Shown: in pieces, positions 1 to 7,639 of the stretch
How the letters are laid out: each line of letters begins with the position of its first letter
Position numbering within the stretch: the stretch's first letter is position 1
DNA from: HTCC2207 sp002685195
Lineage (GTDB): Bacteria; Pseudomonadota; Gammaproteobacteria; Pseudomonadales; Porticoccaceae
DNA: 64,000 bases
Assembly (NCBI GenBank): GCA_051201675.1
Contig: CP179212.1
Coordinates: forward strand, 372,001-436,000
Reading direction: 5' to 3'
The notes under the pieces: generated by a model
Databases searched by the model: none
What the model was told of the DNA's origin: nothing
Seen by the model: the letters and a program-made list of their open reading frames with translations, nothing else
Position numbers and translations under genes: made by a program

Positions 1-48
1 GAGTACCCGACCCACGAAAAACTCGAGAAATCGGCTAAAGAGGCGTGA
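1..48 (+). CDS. C-terminal end of an unidentified gene (partial)
   Basis: The first 15 codons in frame 1 read EYPTHEKLEKSAKEA and end in TGA at 46-48, four bases before the next start. The charged tail looks like a protein C-terminus, but it is too short to assign. In several gammaproteobacteria the gene before a yrdA-like gene encodes oligopeptidase A (prlC); this tail does not resemble the PrlC C-terminus I know, so I give no function. Frame 2 is also open over these bases, so the frame choice is uncertain. Confidence 0.35.
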   Translation, partial: EYPTHEKLEKSAKEA

Positions 49-51
49 TAA

Positions 52-576
52 ATGATTTATTCAATCGGTGACGATATCCCACAAATTGACGATACTGCTT
101 TTGTCGCTCCAAGCGCAGATATCATGGGTAAGGTTATCCTTAAAGAGCAGTCTAGTGTCTGGTTTAATGCAGTAATTCGAGGTGATTGCGATATTATTGA
201 GGTGGGGAAGCGTAGTAATGTACAAGATGGTGCTGTGCTTCATGCAGACCCTGGCCAACCAATGAAAATTGGTGAAGACGTGACTATTGGGCATCAAGCA
301 ATGGTGCACTGCAGAGAGATAGGTGATCGTACTTTAATTGGTATTCAGGCAGTAGTTCTTGATGGGGCCATTGTTGGAAGCGATTGTCTAATTGGTGCTA
401 ATGCTCTGGTCAAGGCAGGGTCAGTGATTCCCGACGGTTCAATGGTAGTTGGTTCCCCCGCAAAAGTTATTAGAAAAACCGATGAGAATATGCGACTAGC
501 TATGCTTGCGGGCGCCACAGTTTATGTGCAGAAGGCTGCGCACATGGCCTCAGATTTAGTTGAGATAAAGCGTTGA
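52..576 (+). CDS. yrdA: Gamma-carbonic anhydrase-like protein (YrdA/CaiE family, left-handed beta-helix)
   Basis: This 174-residue protein belongs to the hexapeptide-repeat family of gamma-class carbonic anhydrase-like proteins, which form trimeric left-handed beta-helices with metal sites between subunits. Imperfect hexapeptide repeats fill about residues 15-135. The three histidines expected for the metal are present: H64 in VLHADPG, and H81 and H86 in GHQAMVHC. Length matches the family (about 175-185). Many bacterial members have no proven carbonic anhydrase activity, so the enzymatic role is uncertain. The start is ATG, four bases after the upstream stop. The stop overlaps the TTG start of the DUF1289 gene, which suggests translational coupling. 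Confidence 0.85.
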   Translation: MIYSIGDDIPQIDDTAFVAPSADIMGKVILKEQSSVWFNAVIRGDCDIIEVGKRSNVQDGAVLHADPGQPMKIGEDVTIGHQAMVHCREIGDRTLIGIQAVVLDGAIVGSDCLIGANALVKAGSVIPDGSMVVGSPAKVIRKTDENMRLAMLAGATVYVQKAAHMASDLVEIKR

Positions 577-749
577 TAGAACGACATACTCCATCGCCCT
601 GCATTGCTGTTTGTTTTCTGGATGAAGATGATGTCTGTACTGGTTGCCATAGAAGTAGTAGGGAAATTCAGGACTGGCAATTTATGGGAAGTGAGCAAAA
701 GTACCAAGTATTGTTGTTGTGTAACGAACGCAGTCTTATAAACAAATAA
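573..749 (+). CDS. DUF1289 family small cysteine-rich protein (TTG start)
   Basis: A 58-residue reading frame starts with TTG inside the last codons of the upstream gene and ends with TAA. Its core SPCIAVCFLDEDDVCTGC, followed by HRSSREIQDW, matches the DUF1289 pattern SPCIxVC...CxGCxRTxxEIxxW, with four cysteines arranged as a likely metal or Fe-S site. An in-frame TGA lies at 561-563 and there is no ATG or GTG before the conserved region, so TTG at 573 is the only reasonable start. DUF1289 genes are often found next to yrdA-like genes. No biochemical role is established for the family. Confidence 0.8.
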   Translation: MIERHTPSPCIAVCFLDEDDVCTGCHRSSREIQDWQFMGSEQKYQVLLLCNERSLINK

Positions 750-765
750 ATTTAAATAGTTTCTT

Positions 766-2043
766 CTACTCTTCTGGCTCGACTGGCTTTTTCATTTGAG
801 TAACAGAAACCTTTTTGACCATTGCGCCTTTAATTTCCTCTGTCTCAAATCGGTAACCTCCGACCATAAAGCTCACGTTGCCATCGGGTATGCTCTCCAA
901 TTGCTCTAAGACCAAACCGTTGAGGGTTTTGGGGCCATCAGTCGAGAGATCCCAGCCGGTTGCTTTGTTGATTTCTCTAATAGTGGCGGCACCGTCAATA
1001 ATATAACTGCTCTCACTCCGAGCGATGACTTCATCTTCGTCATCTGCTGTATTGGTCGTGAAGTCACCCACAATTTCTTCTAGAATGTCCTCCAGCGTCA
1101 CAAGGCCTTGGACCTCTCCATACTCATCTACAACAATTGCGAAACGCTTTTTAGTATTTTTAAAATTAAGAAGTTGGGTGATAAGAGTTGTGCTCTCGGG
1201 AATAAAGTAAGCCTCTTCAGCAAACTGCTTTATTGTCTCTTGAGTAATAGTCCCAGCCCGCAAAAGATGATGAGCCTTGCGTCCGTGAAATACGCCAATA
1301 ATATTATTAATATCACCTTCAAAAATAGGTTGGCGTGTATACTCAGAATCTAAAATTGAGGCTGTCAAGCTATCAATAGGGTCCTCCAAATCTAATCCAT
1401 GGACCTCATTTCGAGGGATCATGATGTCTTCTATTGTAATATTCTCTAGGTCCAGAATTCCTTTCAACATTCCTTGGTGGCTGTCTGAAAGTTTGTGGCC
1501 AGAGAGATCCACTAGAGATTTAAGTTCTTCTGAATCCAAACCATCGTCACGGTCTTTCTTGGGATCAAATCCGAGCAGGGAGATTACAGTATTAGTCAGT
1601 TGGTTGACCATCCAAACTAGGGGTGACAGTAACTGCAACAGCGGTTTTAAAATGTGACTCGCTCTGAACGCAAACCACTCGGGGTTCTGAGCTGCTATAG
1701 TTTTTGGCGTGACCTCAGAGAAAACCAACACCGTAATCGTTAGTGATGCAGTTGCAACCCAAGGTGCAGCGGCCTCTCCCACATAAATAATGGCTAACAT
1801 GTTGGCAATAATAGCAGCGAGAATATTGACCGCATTATTACCTATTAAAATAAGACCGATCAATTTATCAGGCTTGGCTAATAGTTTGGCCGCTCGGCGA
1901 GCCCCTGCACTCTTTTTGCGCTGGTGACGAAGACGATAACGGTTTAACGCCATCATTCCAGTTTCTGAACCCGAAAAAAAAGCTGATAGTACCAGCAAGA
2001 CAATAAGTACTATCCATAAGACCAAAGGGTCTGAACCGTCCAA
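766..2043 (-). CDS. yfjD: CNNM/CBS-pair/CorC_HlyC integral membrane protein (YfjD/CorB family)
   Basis: This 425-residue inner-membrane protein has the family order: an N-terminal CNNM (DUF21) domain with about four membrane segments (residues 1-150, including FFSGSETGMMAL), a CBS pair (about 200-325, with RFAIVVDEYGEVQGLVTLED), and a C-terminal CorC_HlyC domain. Relatives transport or regulate Mg2+ and Co2+; substrate here is inferred. The frame opens with TTG (VLWIVLIVLL follows shortly after), and no in-frame ATG precedes the first membrane helix. It lies downstream of ypjD on the same strand, and both are divergent from ffh, the same arrangement as yfjD-ypjD-ffh in Escherichia coli. Confidence 0.85.
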   Translation of the reverse strand: MDGSDPLVLWIVLIVLLVLSAFFSGSETGMMALNRYRLRHQRKKSAGARRAAKLLAKPDKLIGLILIGNNAVNILAAIIANMLAIIYVGEAAAPWVATASLTITVLVFSEVTPKTIAAQNPEWFAFRASHILKPLLQLLSPLVWMVNQLTNTVISLLGFDPKKDRDDGLDSEELKSLVDLSGHKLSDSHQGMLKGILDLENITIEDIMIPRNEVHGLDLEDPIDSLTASILDSEYTRQPIFEGDINNIIGVFHGRKAHHLLRAGTITQETIKQFAEEAYFIPESTTLITQLLNFKNTKKRFAIVVDEYGEVQGLVTLEDILEEIVGDFTTNTADDEDEVIARSESSYIIDGAATIREINKATGWDLSTDGPKTLNGLVLEQLESIPDGNVSFMVGGYRFETEEIKGAMVKKVSVTQMKKPVEPEE

Positions 2044-2132
2044 AAATGTATGCCTAAAAAATTTGAGGACAGGTATGTTGAATTACTTCGAAAGGTTTGG
2101 CAACTGTCATTTTAATAAAATTGGGTTAAAAG

Positions 2133-2927
2133 TTAGGCAAGAATGAATTCTAAGACAATTTTACTTCCTATATAACCCATTAAGATCGCAGAGAATCCGA
2201 CCAGACTCCAACTTATCGCCTTGATCCCTCGCCATCCACGACTGTGGCGACCCCAGAGTAAAATTCCATAAACACCCCATGCAACGATACTGAGAGTAAC
2301 CTTGTGCAATAACTTTTGATCAAACAGGTCTTCGTAGAATAGAAAGCCAGAAATTAAAGACAGAGTAAGCAGAGCCTCGCCCGCCCAGATCAGTTCAAAA
2401 AGGAACTCCTCCATGGTCTGCAGTGGGGGAAATGTGCGCATTAACAGATTTTGACGCTTATGCTTAAGCTGCCAGTTTTGATAGCCAGTGAGTAATGCTT
2501 GGAGAGCCGCAAAGGCTAGTAAACTATAGGCAAGAATAGAGGCTAAAACATGAACTTGAATGTACGAGGACAAAGTTATCACTGGTTTAGTGCTAGGAGT
2601 AATTAGCGCCAGCGCCAAACTAATAGCGGAAATAGGGAAAAGAGCCAGATACATACTGTGCAAAGGTTTGTTTTGCCCGCTGATAAACACAATCACATTA
2701 ATAACAAATGCGATTAGCACTAAAATTATAAAAAGGCTTAAATCTAGGCCCTGTCCAGTAAATAGCAAGTTCACTGCAGCTGAACCATGGAGAATAATTG
2801 CCAGTAAGGCTATTTTTTTGAGCAAAGATTGGTTGAATCCGGTTTCTTTGAGTAATTTTGTACCTAGATAGATGAAACCTATCAGATACGCAATCATTGA
2901 GAAAATCCCGCTTACAGAACTTAACAT
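2133..2927 (-). CDS. ypjD: Cytochrome c assembly (CcsA/HemX-like) membrane protein YpjD
   Basis: This 264-residue, very hydrophobic protein has roughly eight predicted membrane helices. It belongs to the CcsA/HemX-like cytochrome c assembly family. Conserved family features are visible: HVLASILAYSLLAFAALQALL in the middle and the WGVYGILLWGRHSRGWRG segment near the C-terminus. It sits divergently from ffh and upstream of yfjD with an 89-base gap, the order known from E. coli. Its exact function is not established in proteobacteria; a heme-related role is only suggested by the family. Confidence 0.85.
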   Translation of the reverse strand: MLSSVSGIFSMIAYLIGFIYLGTKLLKETGFNQSLLKKIALLAIILHGSAAVNLLFTGQGLDLSLFIILVLIAFVINVIVFISGQNKPLHSMYLALFPISAISLALALITPSTKPVITLSSYIQVHVLASILAYSLLAFAALQALLTGYQNWQLKHKRQNLLMRTFPPLQTMEEFLFELIWAGEALLTLSLISGFLFYEDLFDQKLLHKVTLSIVAWGVYGILLWGRHSRGWRGIKAISWSLVGFSAILMGYIGSKIVLEFILA

Positions 2928-3000
2928 TTTAAAATTCGATCCATATTTTTAAAGAGTTTGGCATATTCAGGCCTCAGGGTGAAGAGGATGACGTAATTAT

Positions 3001-3009
3001 TGCTATAAT
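3001..3009 (+). promoter_or_regulatory. Extended -10 promoter for the ffh operon
   Basis: TGCTATAAT is a perfect extended -10 element (TGn plus TATAAT) 34 bases upstream of the ffh start. The region one helix-turn upstream (GAAGAG at 2981-2986) is a poor -35, which is typical for extended -10 promoters. The predicted transcription start would be near 3016. Confidence 0.6.
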
Positions 3010-3042
3010 GCTCGCCAATACAGATTGATTAGGAATATTTGC

Positions 3043-4431
3043 ATGGCCATGTTTGAGAGTTTAAGTGATCGCCTTTCTTTGAGTTTAAAGAAAATATCAG
3101 GTAAGGCGAGTCTCAGTGAGAAAAATATCCAGGAGACCTTACGAGAGGTCCGTATGGCTTTGCTCGAGGCTGATGTTGCATTACCGGTAGTAAAAGGATT
3201 TGTAGAGCAGGTCAAGACTAGAGCATTAGGTACAGAGGTCAGTAGTAGTCTTAATCCTGGCCAGCAGTTTCTAAAAATCGTTCAAGCCGAACTTGAAGCT
3301 GTTATGGGGGATAAAAATGAATCCCTCGATTTGGCAGCGCAGCCGCCAGCAGTGGTTCTAATGGCAGGTCTCCAGGGTGCTGGTAAGACAACGTCTGTGG
3401 CAAAGCTATCGCGTTATTTACGTGAGCGGGAAAAGAAAAAAGTGATGGTCGTATCAGCGGACGTCTATCGACCAGCAGCTATTGAGCAGTTAAAGACACT
3501 TGCTGTGGAAGTTCAGGCGGAATTTTTCCCCAGCAACCCCCAACAAAAACCGATACAAATTGTAAATGATGCTATCAAGGCGGCAAAAAAACAATTTGTT
3601 GATGTACTCATTATTGATACTGCTGGTCGTTTGCATATCGATGGCGAAATGATGAAGGAAATTAAGGAGGTTCATGGGGTAGCTAAGCCGGTAGAAACGC
3701 TGTTCGTGATTGATGCCATGATTGGGCAGGATGCGGTTAATACGGCCCAAGCTTTTAATGAATCATTGCCTTTGACGGGCGTTATTCTGACTAAGGTAGA
3801 TGGCGATGCGCGAGGCGGTGCTGCATTGTCTGTTAGGCAGGTCACAGGTAAGCCTATTAAGTTTTTGGGAGTGGGGGAAAAGACTGACGCCCTCGAGCCT
3901 TTTCATCCTGAACGAATTGCTTCGCGCATCCTAGGAATGGGAGATGTTCTCTCTTTAATTGAAGAAGTTGAGAGAAAGGTTGATAAGAAGAAAGCTGAGA
4001 AATTAGCTAAGAAAGTTGTCAAGGGAAAACGATTTGATCTTGAAGATTTAAGAGATCAGTTACAGCAAATGAAAAATATGGGTGGGATGGCGGGAATGAT
4101 GGAAAAGTTGCCCGGCATGGGTAATATGGCGCAGATGGCTCAACAGAATAATCCGAATAGTCAATTCGATCGAATGGAGTGCATCATCAATTCTATGACC
4201 CCAAAAGAACGGAAAAACCCCGATATTTTAAATGGTTCGCGAAAACGTCGCATTACTATGGGGTCTGGTACTAGTATACAAGACCTCAATCGACTGCTAA
4301 AACAGCATAAGCAGATGGGCAAAATGATGAAAAAGATGAAGGGTAAAGGCATGCAAAATATGATGCGCGGCATGGGTGGAATGATGTCTCCCGGGGAAGG
4401 ATTACCTCCAGGCGGGTTTCCCAAATTCTAA
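3043..4431 (+). CDS. ffh: Signal recognition particle protein Ffh
   Basis: Ffh binds 4.5S RNA and signal sequences and delivers ribosomes to FtsY. The NG GTPase domain covers about residues 1-300, with the P-loop GLQGAGKTT (109-117), DTAGR (192-196) and TKVDGDARGG (250-259). A methionine-rich M domain follows, with runs such as NMGGMAGMMEKLPGMG and RMECIINSMTPKER. At 462 residues it has normal length. The start is placed at ATG 3043 because AGGA at 3031-3034 is eight bases upstream. ATG 3049 (MFESLSDRL, closest to E. coli) is possible, and an in-frame ATG at 3025 is less likely. Confidence 0.97.
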   Translation: MAMFESLSDRLSLSLKKISGKASLSEKNIQETLREVRMALLEADVALPVVKGFVEQVKTRALGTEVSSSLNPGQQFLKIVQAELEAVMGDKNESLDLAAQPPAVVLMAGLQGAGKTTSVAKLSRYLREREKKKVMVVSADVYRPAAIEQLKTLAVEVQAEFFPSNPQQKPIQIVNDAIKAAKKQFVDVLIIDTAGRLHIDGEMMKEIKEVHGVAKPVETLFVIDAMIGQDAVNTAQAFNESLPLTGVILTKVDGDARGGAALSVRQVTGKPIKFLGVGEKTDALEPFHPERIASRILGMGDVLSLIEEVERKVDKKKAEKLAKKVVKGKRFDLEDLRDQLQQMKNMGGMAGMMEKLPGMGNMAQMAQQNNPNSQFDRMECIINSMTPKERKNPDILNGSRKRRITMGSGTSIQDLNRLLKQHKQMGKMMKKMKGKGMQNMMRGMGGMMSPGEGLPPGGFPKF

Positions 4432-4463
4432 AGAGTTGTAACGCTCGCTTTTACCCCACAATC

Positions 4464-4489
4464 ATTGGGGGACTAAACCCAATTTTTTT
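4464..4489 (+). terminator. Intrinsic terminator/attenuator between ffh and rpsP
   Basis: ATTGGG (4464-4469) and CCCAAT (4478-4483) form a six-pair stem with an eight-base loop, followed by a run of T to 4489. It lies 33 bases after the ffh stop and would stop or attenuate transcription before rpsP. A competing stem can form from CCCCA and TGGGG just upstream. Confidence 0.5.
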
Positions 4490-4624
4490 ACCTTAAATTA
4501 GTTTCATTTTTGACTCTTTTGGCGTACCATACCGCGCCTTCCGGGAGAGTCACGCATCTTGTGTGGGACTTTAATAAAAGCATCGAGTTTGGCAATAGTG
4601 CTGCTCGAAAACAGGATTTAGTAA

Positions 4625-4876
4625 ATGGTTACAATTAGATTGGCTCGTGGTGGCGCAAAAAAACGTCCCTTTTATCACATAACAGTCTCTGACTCGCGCA
4701 AAGCGCGAGATGCTCGTTATATAGAGCGCATTGGCTTCTTTAACCCAGTTGCACGTGGTGCTGAAGAGCGACTTCGCGTAGATCTGGAGCGTGCTACATA
4801 TTGGCAGGGTCAGGGCGCTCAGGTTAGTGACCGTGTTTCTGCTTTGCTCAAAGAGGCTGCAAAAACAGCAGCTTAG
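4625..4876 (+). CDS. rpsP: 30S ribosomal protein S16
   Basis: This 83-residue protein is S16, a small-subunit assembly protein. The N-terminus MVTIRLARGGAKKRPFYHI, followed by VSDSRKARDARYIERIGFFNP, is the highly conserved S16 signature, and the length is normal. It heads the classic rpsP-rimM-trmD-rplS set. A ribosome-binding sequence (AGGA) lies shortly upstream of the ATG. The 193-base gap after ffh contains a terminator-like hairpin, so rpsP may have its own promoter; TTGACT at 4510-4515 is a possible -35 but no convincing -10 follows at normal spacing. Confidence 0.97.
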   Translation: MVTIRLARGGAKKRPFYHITVSDSRKARDARYIERIGFFNPVARGAEERLRVDLERATYWQGQGAQVSDRVSALLKEAAKTAA

Positions 4877-4893
4877 TCGAATAGGATGTGCCT

Positions 4894-5436
4894 ATGACCA
4901 GCAAAAACGGCCTTTCGGAAAAGCTAGTTGTTGGTCGAATAACTGCGGTGTTTGGTATACGAGGGTGGGTCAAAGTATTCTCCTACACTGAACAAATAGG
5001 TACTTTGTTTGATTATCAGCCTTGGTGGGTAGATACCGCCGAAGGATTAAAGAAACTAGTTGCCGATGACTTCAAGAGGCATGGAGATGGATTGGTAGTT
5101 CATCTTCAAGGTGTAGATGATAGGGATGTTGCTAAGGATTGGTGTCAGTGCGACATCCTAGTGGACAAGGCTCTGCTGCCAGACTTAATTGGTAACGAAT
5201 ACTACTGGCATCAACTAGTTGGGCTTGAAGTCGTCAGTGTTCTGCAGGACGGAACGAGTCGACTTGGTGTTGTAGACTCACTGTTGGAAACCGGTGCCAA
5301 CGACGTATTAGTGATTAAAGGTGATTTCGATAGTCTTGATCGAGAAGAGAGATTAATACCTTACTCAAATGAATTTGTTAAGAGTATAGATTTAGAAAAA
5401 CAGAGAATTACTGTAGTTTGGGACCCAGAATTTTAG
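4894..5436 (+). CDS. rimM: Ribosome maturation factor RimM
   Basis: RimM binds S19 and the 30S head during late small-subunit maturation. The N-terminal RimM domain carries VVGRITAVFGIRGWVKV, and the C-terminal PRC-barrel domain carries NEYYWHQLVGLEV and the proline-containing segment RLIPYSNEFVKSID. At 180 residues the length is typical. ATG 4894 is chosen because AGGA at 4883-4886 is seven bases upstream; GTG 4888 is in frame but lacks spacing. It lies 17 bases after rpsP in the conserved operon. Confidence 0.96.
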   Translation: MTSKNGLSEKLVVGRITAVFGIRGWVKVFSYTEQIGTLFDYQPWWVDTAEGLKKLVADDFKRHGDGLVVHLQGVDDRDVAKDWCQCDILVDKALLPDLIGNEYYWHQLVGLEVVSVLQDGTSRLGVVDSLLETGANDVLVIKGDFDSLDREERLIPYSNEFVKSIDLEKQRITVVWDPEF

Positions 5437-5467
5437 TTGTTGAGTGGTGCTAACAGAGGTGAGATGA

Positions 5468-6220
5468 ATGAAAATTGCATTGATTACTCTGTTTCCGGAA
5501 ATGTTTAAGTCAGTCACAGATTTTGGTATTAGTGGCAGAGCGGTAAGAAATGGGTTGCTGGATATTGTTTGTTTTAACCCTCGGGATCTTACTGATGATA
5601 CGCACCGCACAGTAGATGATCGCCCCTATGGGGGAGGTCCAGGCATGGTGATGTTGATTGAGCCACTGCGCAAGGCGATATGTAAAGCACGAGAATGGAC
5701 TGGTCCTGAGGCCCTTGTCGTTTACTTGTCACCTCAGGGTAAAGTTTTAGATCAGGCCTCAGTGAACAGGTTTGCTCAAAAGCAAAATTTAATTTTGATT
5801 GCTGGTCGCTACGAAGGTATTGATGAGCGGTTGATAGAGTTAGACGTTGATGAAGAGTGGTCCATTGGCGATTATGTGCTTAGTGGCGGTGAGTTACCAG
5901 CGATGGTATTGATAGATGCGCTGATTCGGCAACGGCCGGGAGTGCTCGGGCATGAAGATTCAGCAGATCAAGATTCATTTGCTGCGGGATTGTTAGATTG
6001 TCCTCATTACACGCGTCCAGACTCTTACGAAGGGAAGAAAGTCCCGACTATATTATTATCGGGAGATCATGAAAAAATAAGACGTTGGCGTTTGCAACAA
6101 TCACTACAGCGAACCCAGCAACGAAGGCCAGATTTAATGGATCGCCTGGAGCTCAATAAGGAGCAACGGGCGCTACTTAAGGAAATGAGTAATGCGCTGG
6201 CAGATGATGGCAAGGGATAA
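5468..6220 (+). CDS. trmD: tRNA (guanine(37)-N1)-methyltransferase TrmD
   Basis: TrmD methylates G37 next to the anticodon and prevents +1 frameshifting. It is a SPOUT enzyme with a trefoil knot. Diagnostic segments are YGGGPGMVM, LSPQGKVLDQ, IAGRYEGIDERLIE and EWSIGDYVLSGGELPAMV, which form the S-adenosylmethionine and tRNA site. Length (250) fits the family. It follows rimM by 31 bases and precedes rplS in the conserved ribosomal operon. Confidence 0.97.
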   Translation: MKIALITLFPEMFKSVTDFGISGRAVRNGLLDIVCFNPRDLTDDTHRTVDDRPYGGGPGMVMLIEPLRKAICKAREWTGPEALVVYLSPQGKVLDQASVNRFAQKQNLILIAGRYEGIDERLIELDVDEEWSIGDYVLSGGELPAMVLIDALIRQRPGVLGHEDSADQDSFAAGLLDCPHYTRPDSYEGKKVPTILLSGDHEKIRRWRLQQSLQRTQQRRPDLMDRLELNKEQRALLKEMSNALADDGKG

Positions 6221-6292
6221 TGTCCATCCTCTCTGTACAGAGCTCTAAATCAGGTGGTTTACCACCAACCAATGAAAATTGAGGAGCAAGAA

Positions 6293-6649
6293 ATGACTAA
6301 TAAAACATCAATTATAGCTGCGATTGAGAAAGAGCAGATGAGCAAGGAGATACCTAACTTTAGCCCGGGTGATACAGTGGTCGTGCAGGTTAAGGTCAAA
6401 GAAGGTTCTCGAGAGCGTCTTCAGGCGTTTGAGGGTGTCGTGCTCGCTAAGCGCAATCGCCAGTTAAATTCCGCATTTACTGTCAGAAAAATATCTAATG
6501 GGATTGGGGTTGAGCGTACTTTTCAAACTTACAGCCCTTTAGTAGACAGCATTCAAGTCAAGCGTCGCGGTGCTGTTCGAAGAGCTAAGCTTTACTATCT
6601 TCGTGATCGTTCTGGACGATCTGCTCGAATCAAAGAAAAGTTGAGCTAA
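6293..6649 (+). CDS. rplS: 50S ribosomal protein L19
   Basis: L19 sits at the 30S-50S interface. The 118-residue product contains IPNFSPGDTVVVQVKVKEG, RLQAFEGVVLAKRNR, FTVRKISNGIGVERTFQT and VKRRGAVRRAKLYYLRDRSG, nearly identical to known L19. The start is ATG 6293, with GAGGAG six bases upstream; it gives the usual N-terminus. An in-frame ATG at 6254 would add 13 non-conserved residues. It is the last gene of the operon and is followed by a strong terminator. Confidence 0.97.
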   Translation: MTNKTSIIAAIEKEQMSKEIPNFSPGDTVVVQVKVKEGSRERLQAFEGVVLAKRNRQLNSAFTVRKISNGIGVERTFQTYSPLVDSIQVKRRGAVRRAKLYYLRDRSGRSARIKEKLS

Positions 6650-6663
6650 GAACCCTCCAAAAT

Positions 6664-6694
6664 AAAAAAGGCGACCTTCTAGGTCGCCTTTTTT
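6664..6694 (+). terminator. Strong intrinsic terminator after rplS
   Basis: A perfect stem pairs AAAAAAGGCGACC (6664-6676) with GGTCGCCTTTTTT (6682-6694) around a five-base loop, ending in a T-run. The flanking A-run makes it look bidirectional. It closes the ffh-to-rplS transcription unit and isolates the following two-component genes. Confidence 0.9.
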
Positions 6695-6919
6695 GTGGTC
6701 TCTAATTTTTCCCCTAAACAAGTGTGTATTTAATTAACACTTGTCGTATTCTTTTTATTATCTACCATTGCATAATATATATCCTTAATAGAATAGTTAT
6801 TCTATACTAATTAAAAATTAACGCTCAAGAGTATGCTTTTTATAGTTTAATTTAATGATATATATAGAAAAAAAGCAAAACGATATGAGTTATTACGCAT
6901 AATAATCAGGATTTAAATT
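6695..6919. promoter_or_regulatory. AT-rich leader of the two-component operon with two inverted repeats
   Basis: This noncoding stretch before the response regulator is very AT-rich. It contains CAAGTGT (6719-6725) with its inverted copy ACACTTG (6737-6743), and a near-perfect 18-base palindrome, ATAGAATA-GT-TATTCTAT, at 6788-6805. The second is 115 bases before the start codon, a suitable position for an operator. Autoregulation by the downstream NarL-type regulator is a possibility only. No open reading frame is seen here. Confidence 0.45.
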
Positions 6920-7594
6920 ATGCATATACTCATAATTGACGACCACGATTTTGTCTGTGCTGGACTCAAGGCGACTCTAAAGGAGCGCTTCGATGATGCG
7001 CAGATAAGCATAGCTAATGATGGAAGTAATGCTTTAGATATTCTAAGGGAGGGCTCGATTAATTTAGTCATTTCTGACTTGTTCATGCCAGGAAGTAGTG
7101 GCGGCTTTAGTTTTATAGACCTCATTTGCAAGAATCATCCTAAAGTTCCACTCATTGTTTTATCTGCCTCAGAAAACCCCTCACATATCCGCAAGTGTGT
7201 TGCTATTGGAGCCATGGGATTTGTTACTAAGTCAGCACCTAAACGCTCTCTTTTTTCAGCGATAGATAAAGCTCTGAGCGGAGAGATATACATGCCCGAG
7301 TCTTTGATCCGGCCGATGCCGGGCTTAACGCGAATAATGAGTGAGGTTGATCAAGGTTCAGAGGCCATCAGCGGACTATTAACTGAAAGGCAACTCGATA
7401 TTTTAGCCCGAATATCTAAGGGCCTCTCTAATAAGTTGATTGCCAGAGAACTGGATCTCTCAGAGAATACAATTAAAGTTCACGTCAGTGCGATTTTGAG
7501 GGCGCTTGGTCTCAATAATCGTACTCAGGCCGGTTTAATGGGCCAAAAGTTGGCTAGCACATTAGCATCTGAGTCTGCTGACAATGATGACTAA
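6920..7594 (+). CDS. NarL/LuxR-type two-component response regulator
   Basis: This 224-residue protein has an N-terminal receiver domain (about 1-120) with the acidic pair D7-D8, phosphorylatable D53 in VISDLFMPG, and the K in GFVTKSAP. The C-terminal LuxR-type helix-turn-helix (about 150-215) reads LLTERQLDILARISKGLSNK, then IARELDLSENTIKVHV. It is a DNA-binding transcription factor whose targets are unknown. The hybrid kinase begins 45 bases downstream on the same strand and is the obvious partner. The kinase-plus-NarL pairing is reminiscent of BarA/UvrY (GacS/GacA), but the sequence is not sufficient to call it GacA. Confidence 0.9.
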   Translation: MHILIIDDHDFVCAGLKATLKERFDDAQISIANDGSNALDILREGSINLVISDLFMPGSSGGFSFIDLICKNHPKVPLIVLSASENPSHIRKCVAIGAMGFVTKSAPKRSLFSAIDKALSGEIYMPESLIRPMPGLTRIMSEVDQGSEAISGLLTERQLDILARISKGLSNKLIARELDLSENTIKVHVSAILRALGLNNRTQAGLMGQKLASTLASESADNDD

Positions 7595-7639
7595 GACTAT
7601 CAGGAGGTCTAACTGTTGGACCTTTAAGTTGGTTACTAA

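Noticed and set aside
970..1660. Plus-strand open frames inside yfjD, and similar opposite-strand frames inside hppA, rnr and eno
   Set aside because: They lie antisense to well-supported genes, have low-complexity or atypical composition, and no recognisable domains.
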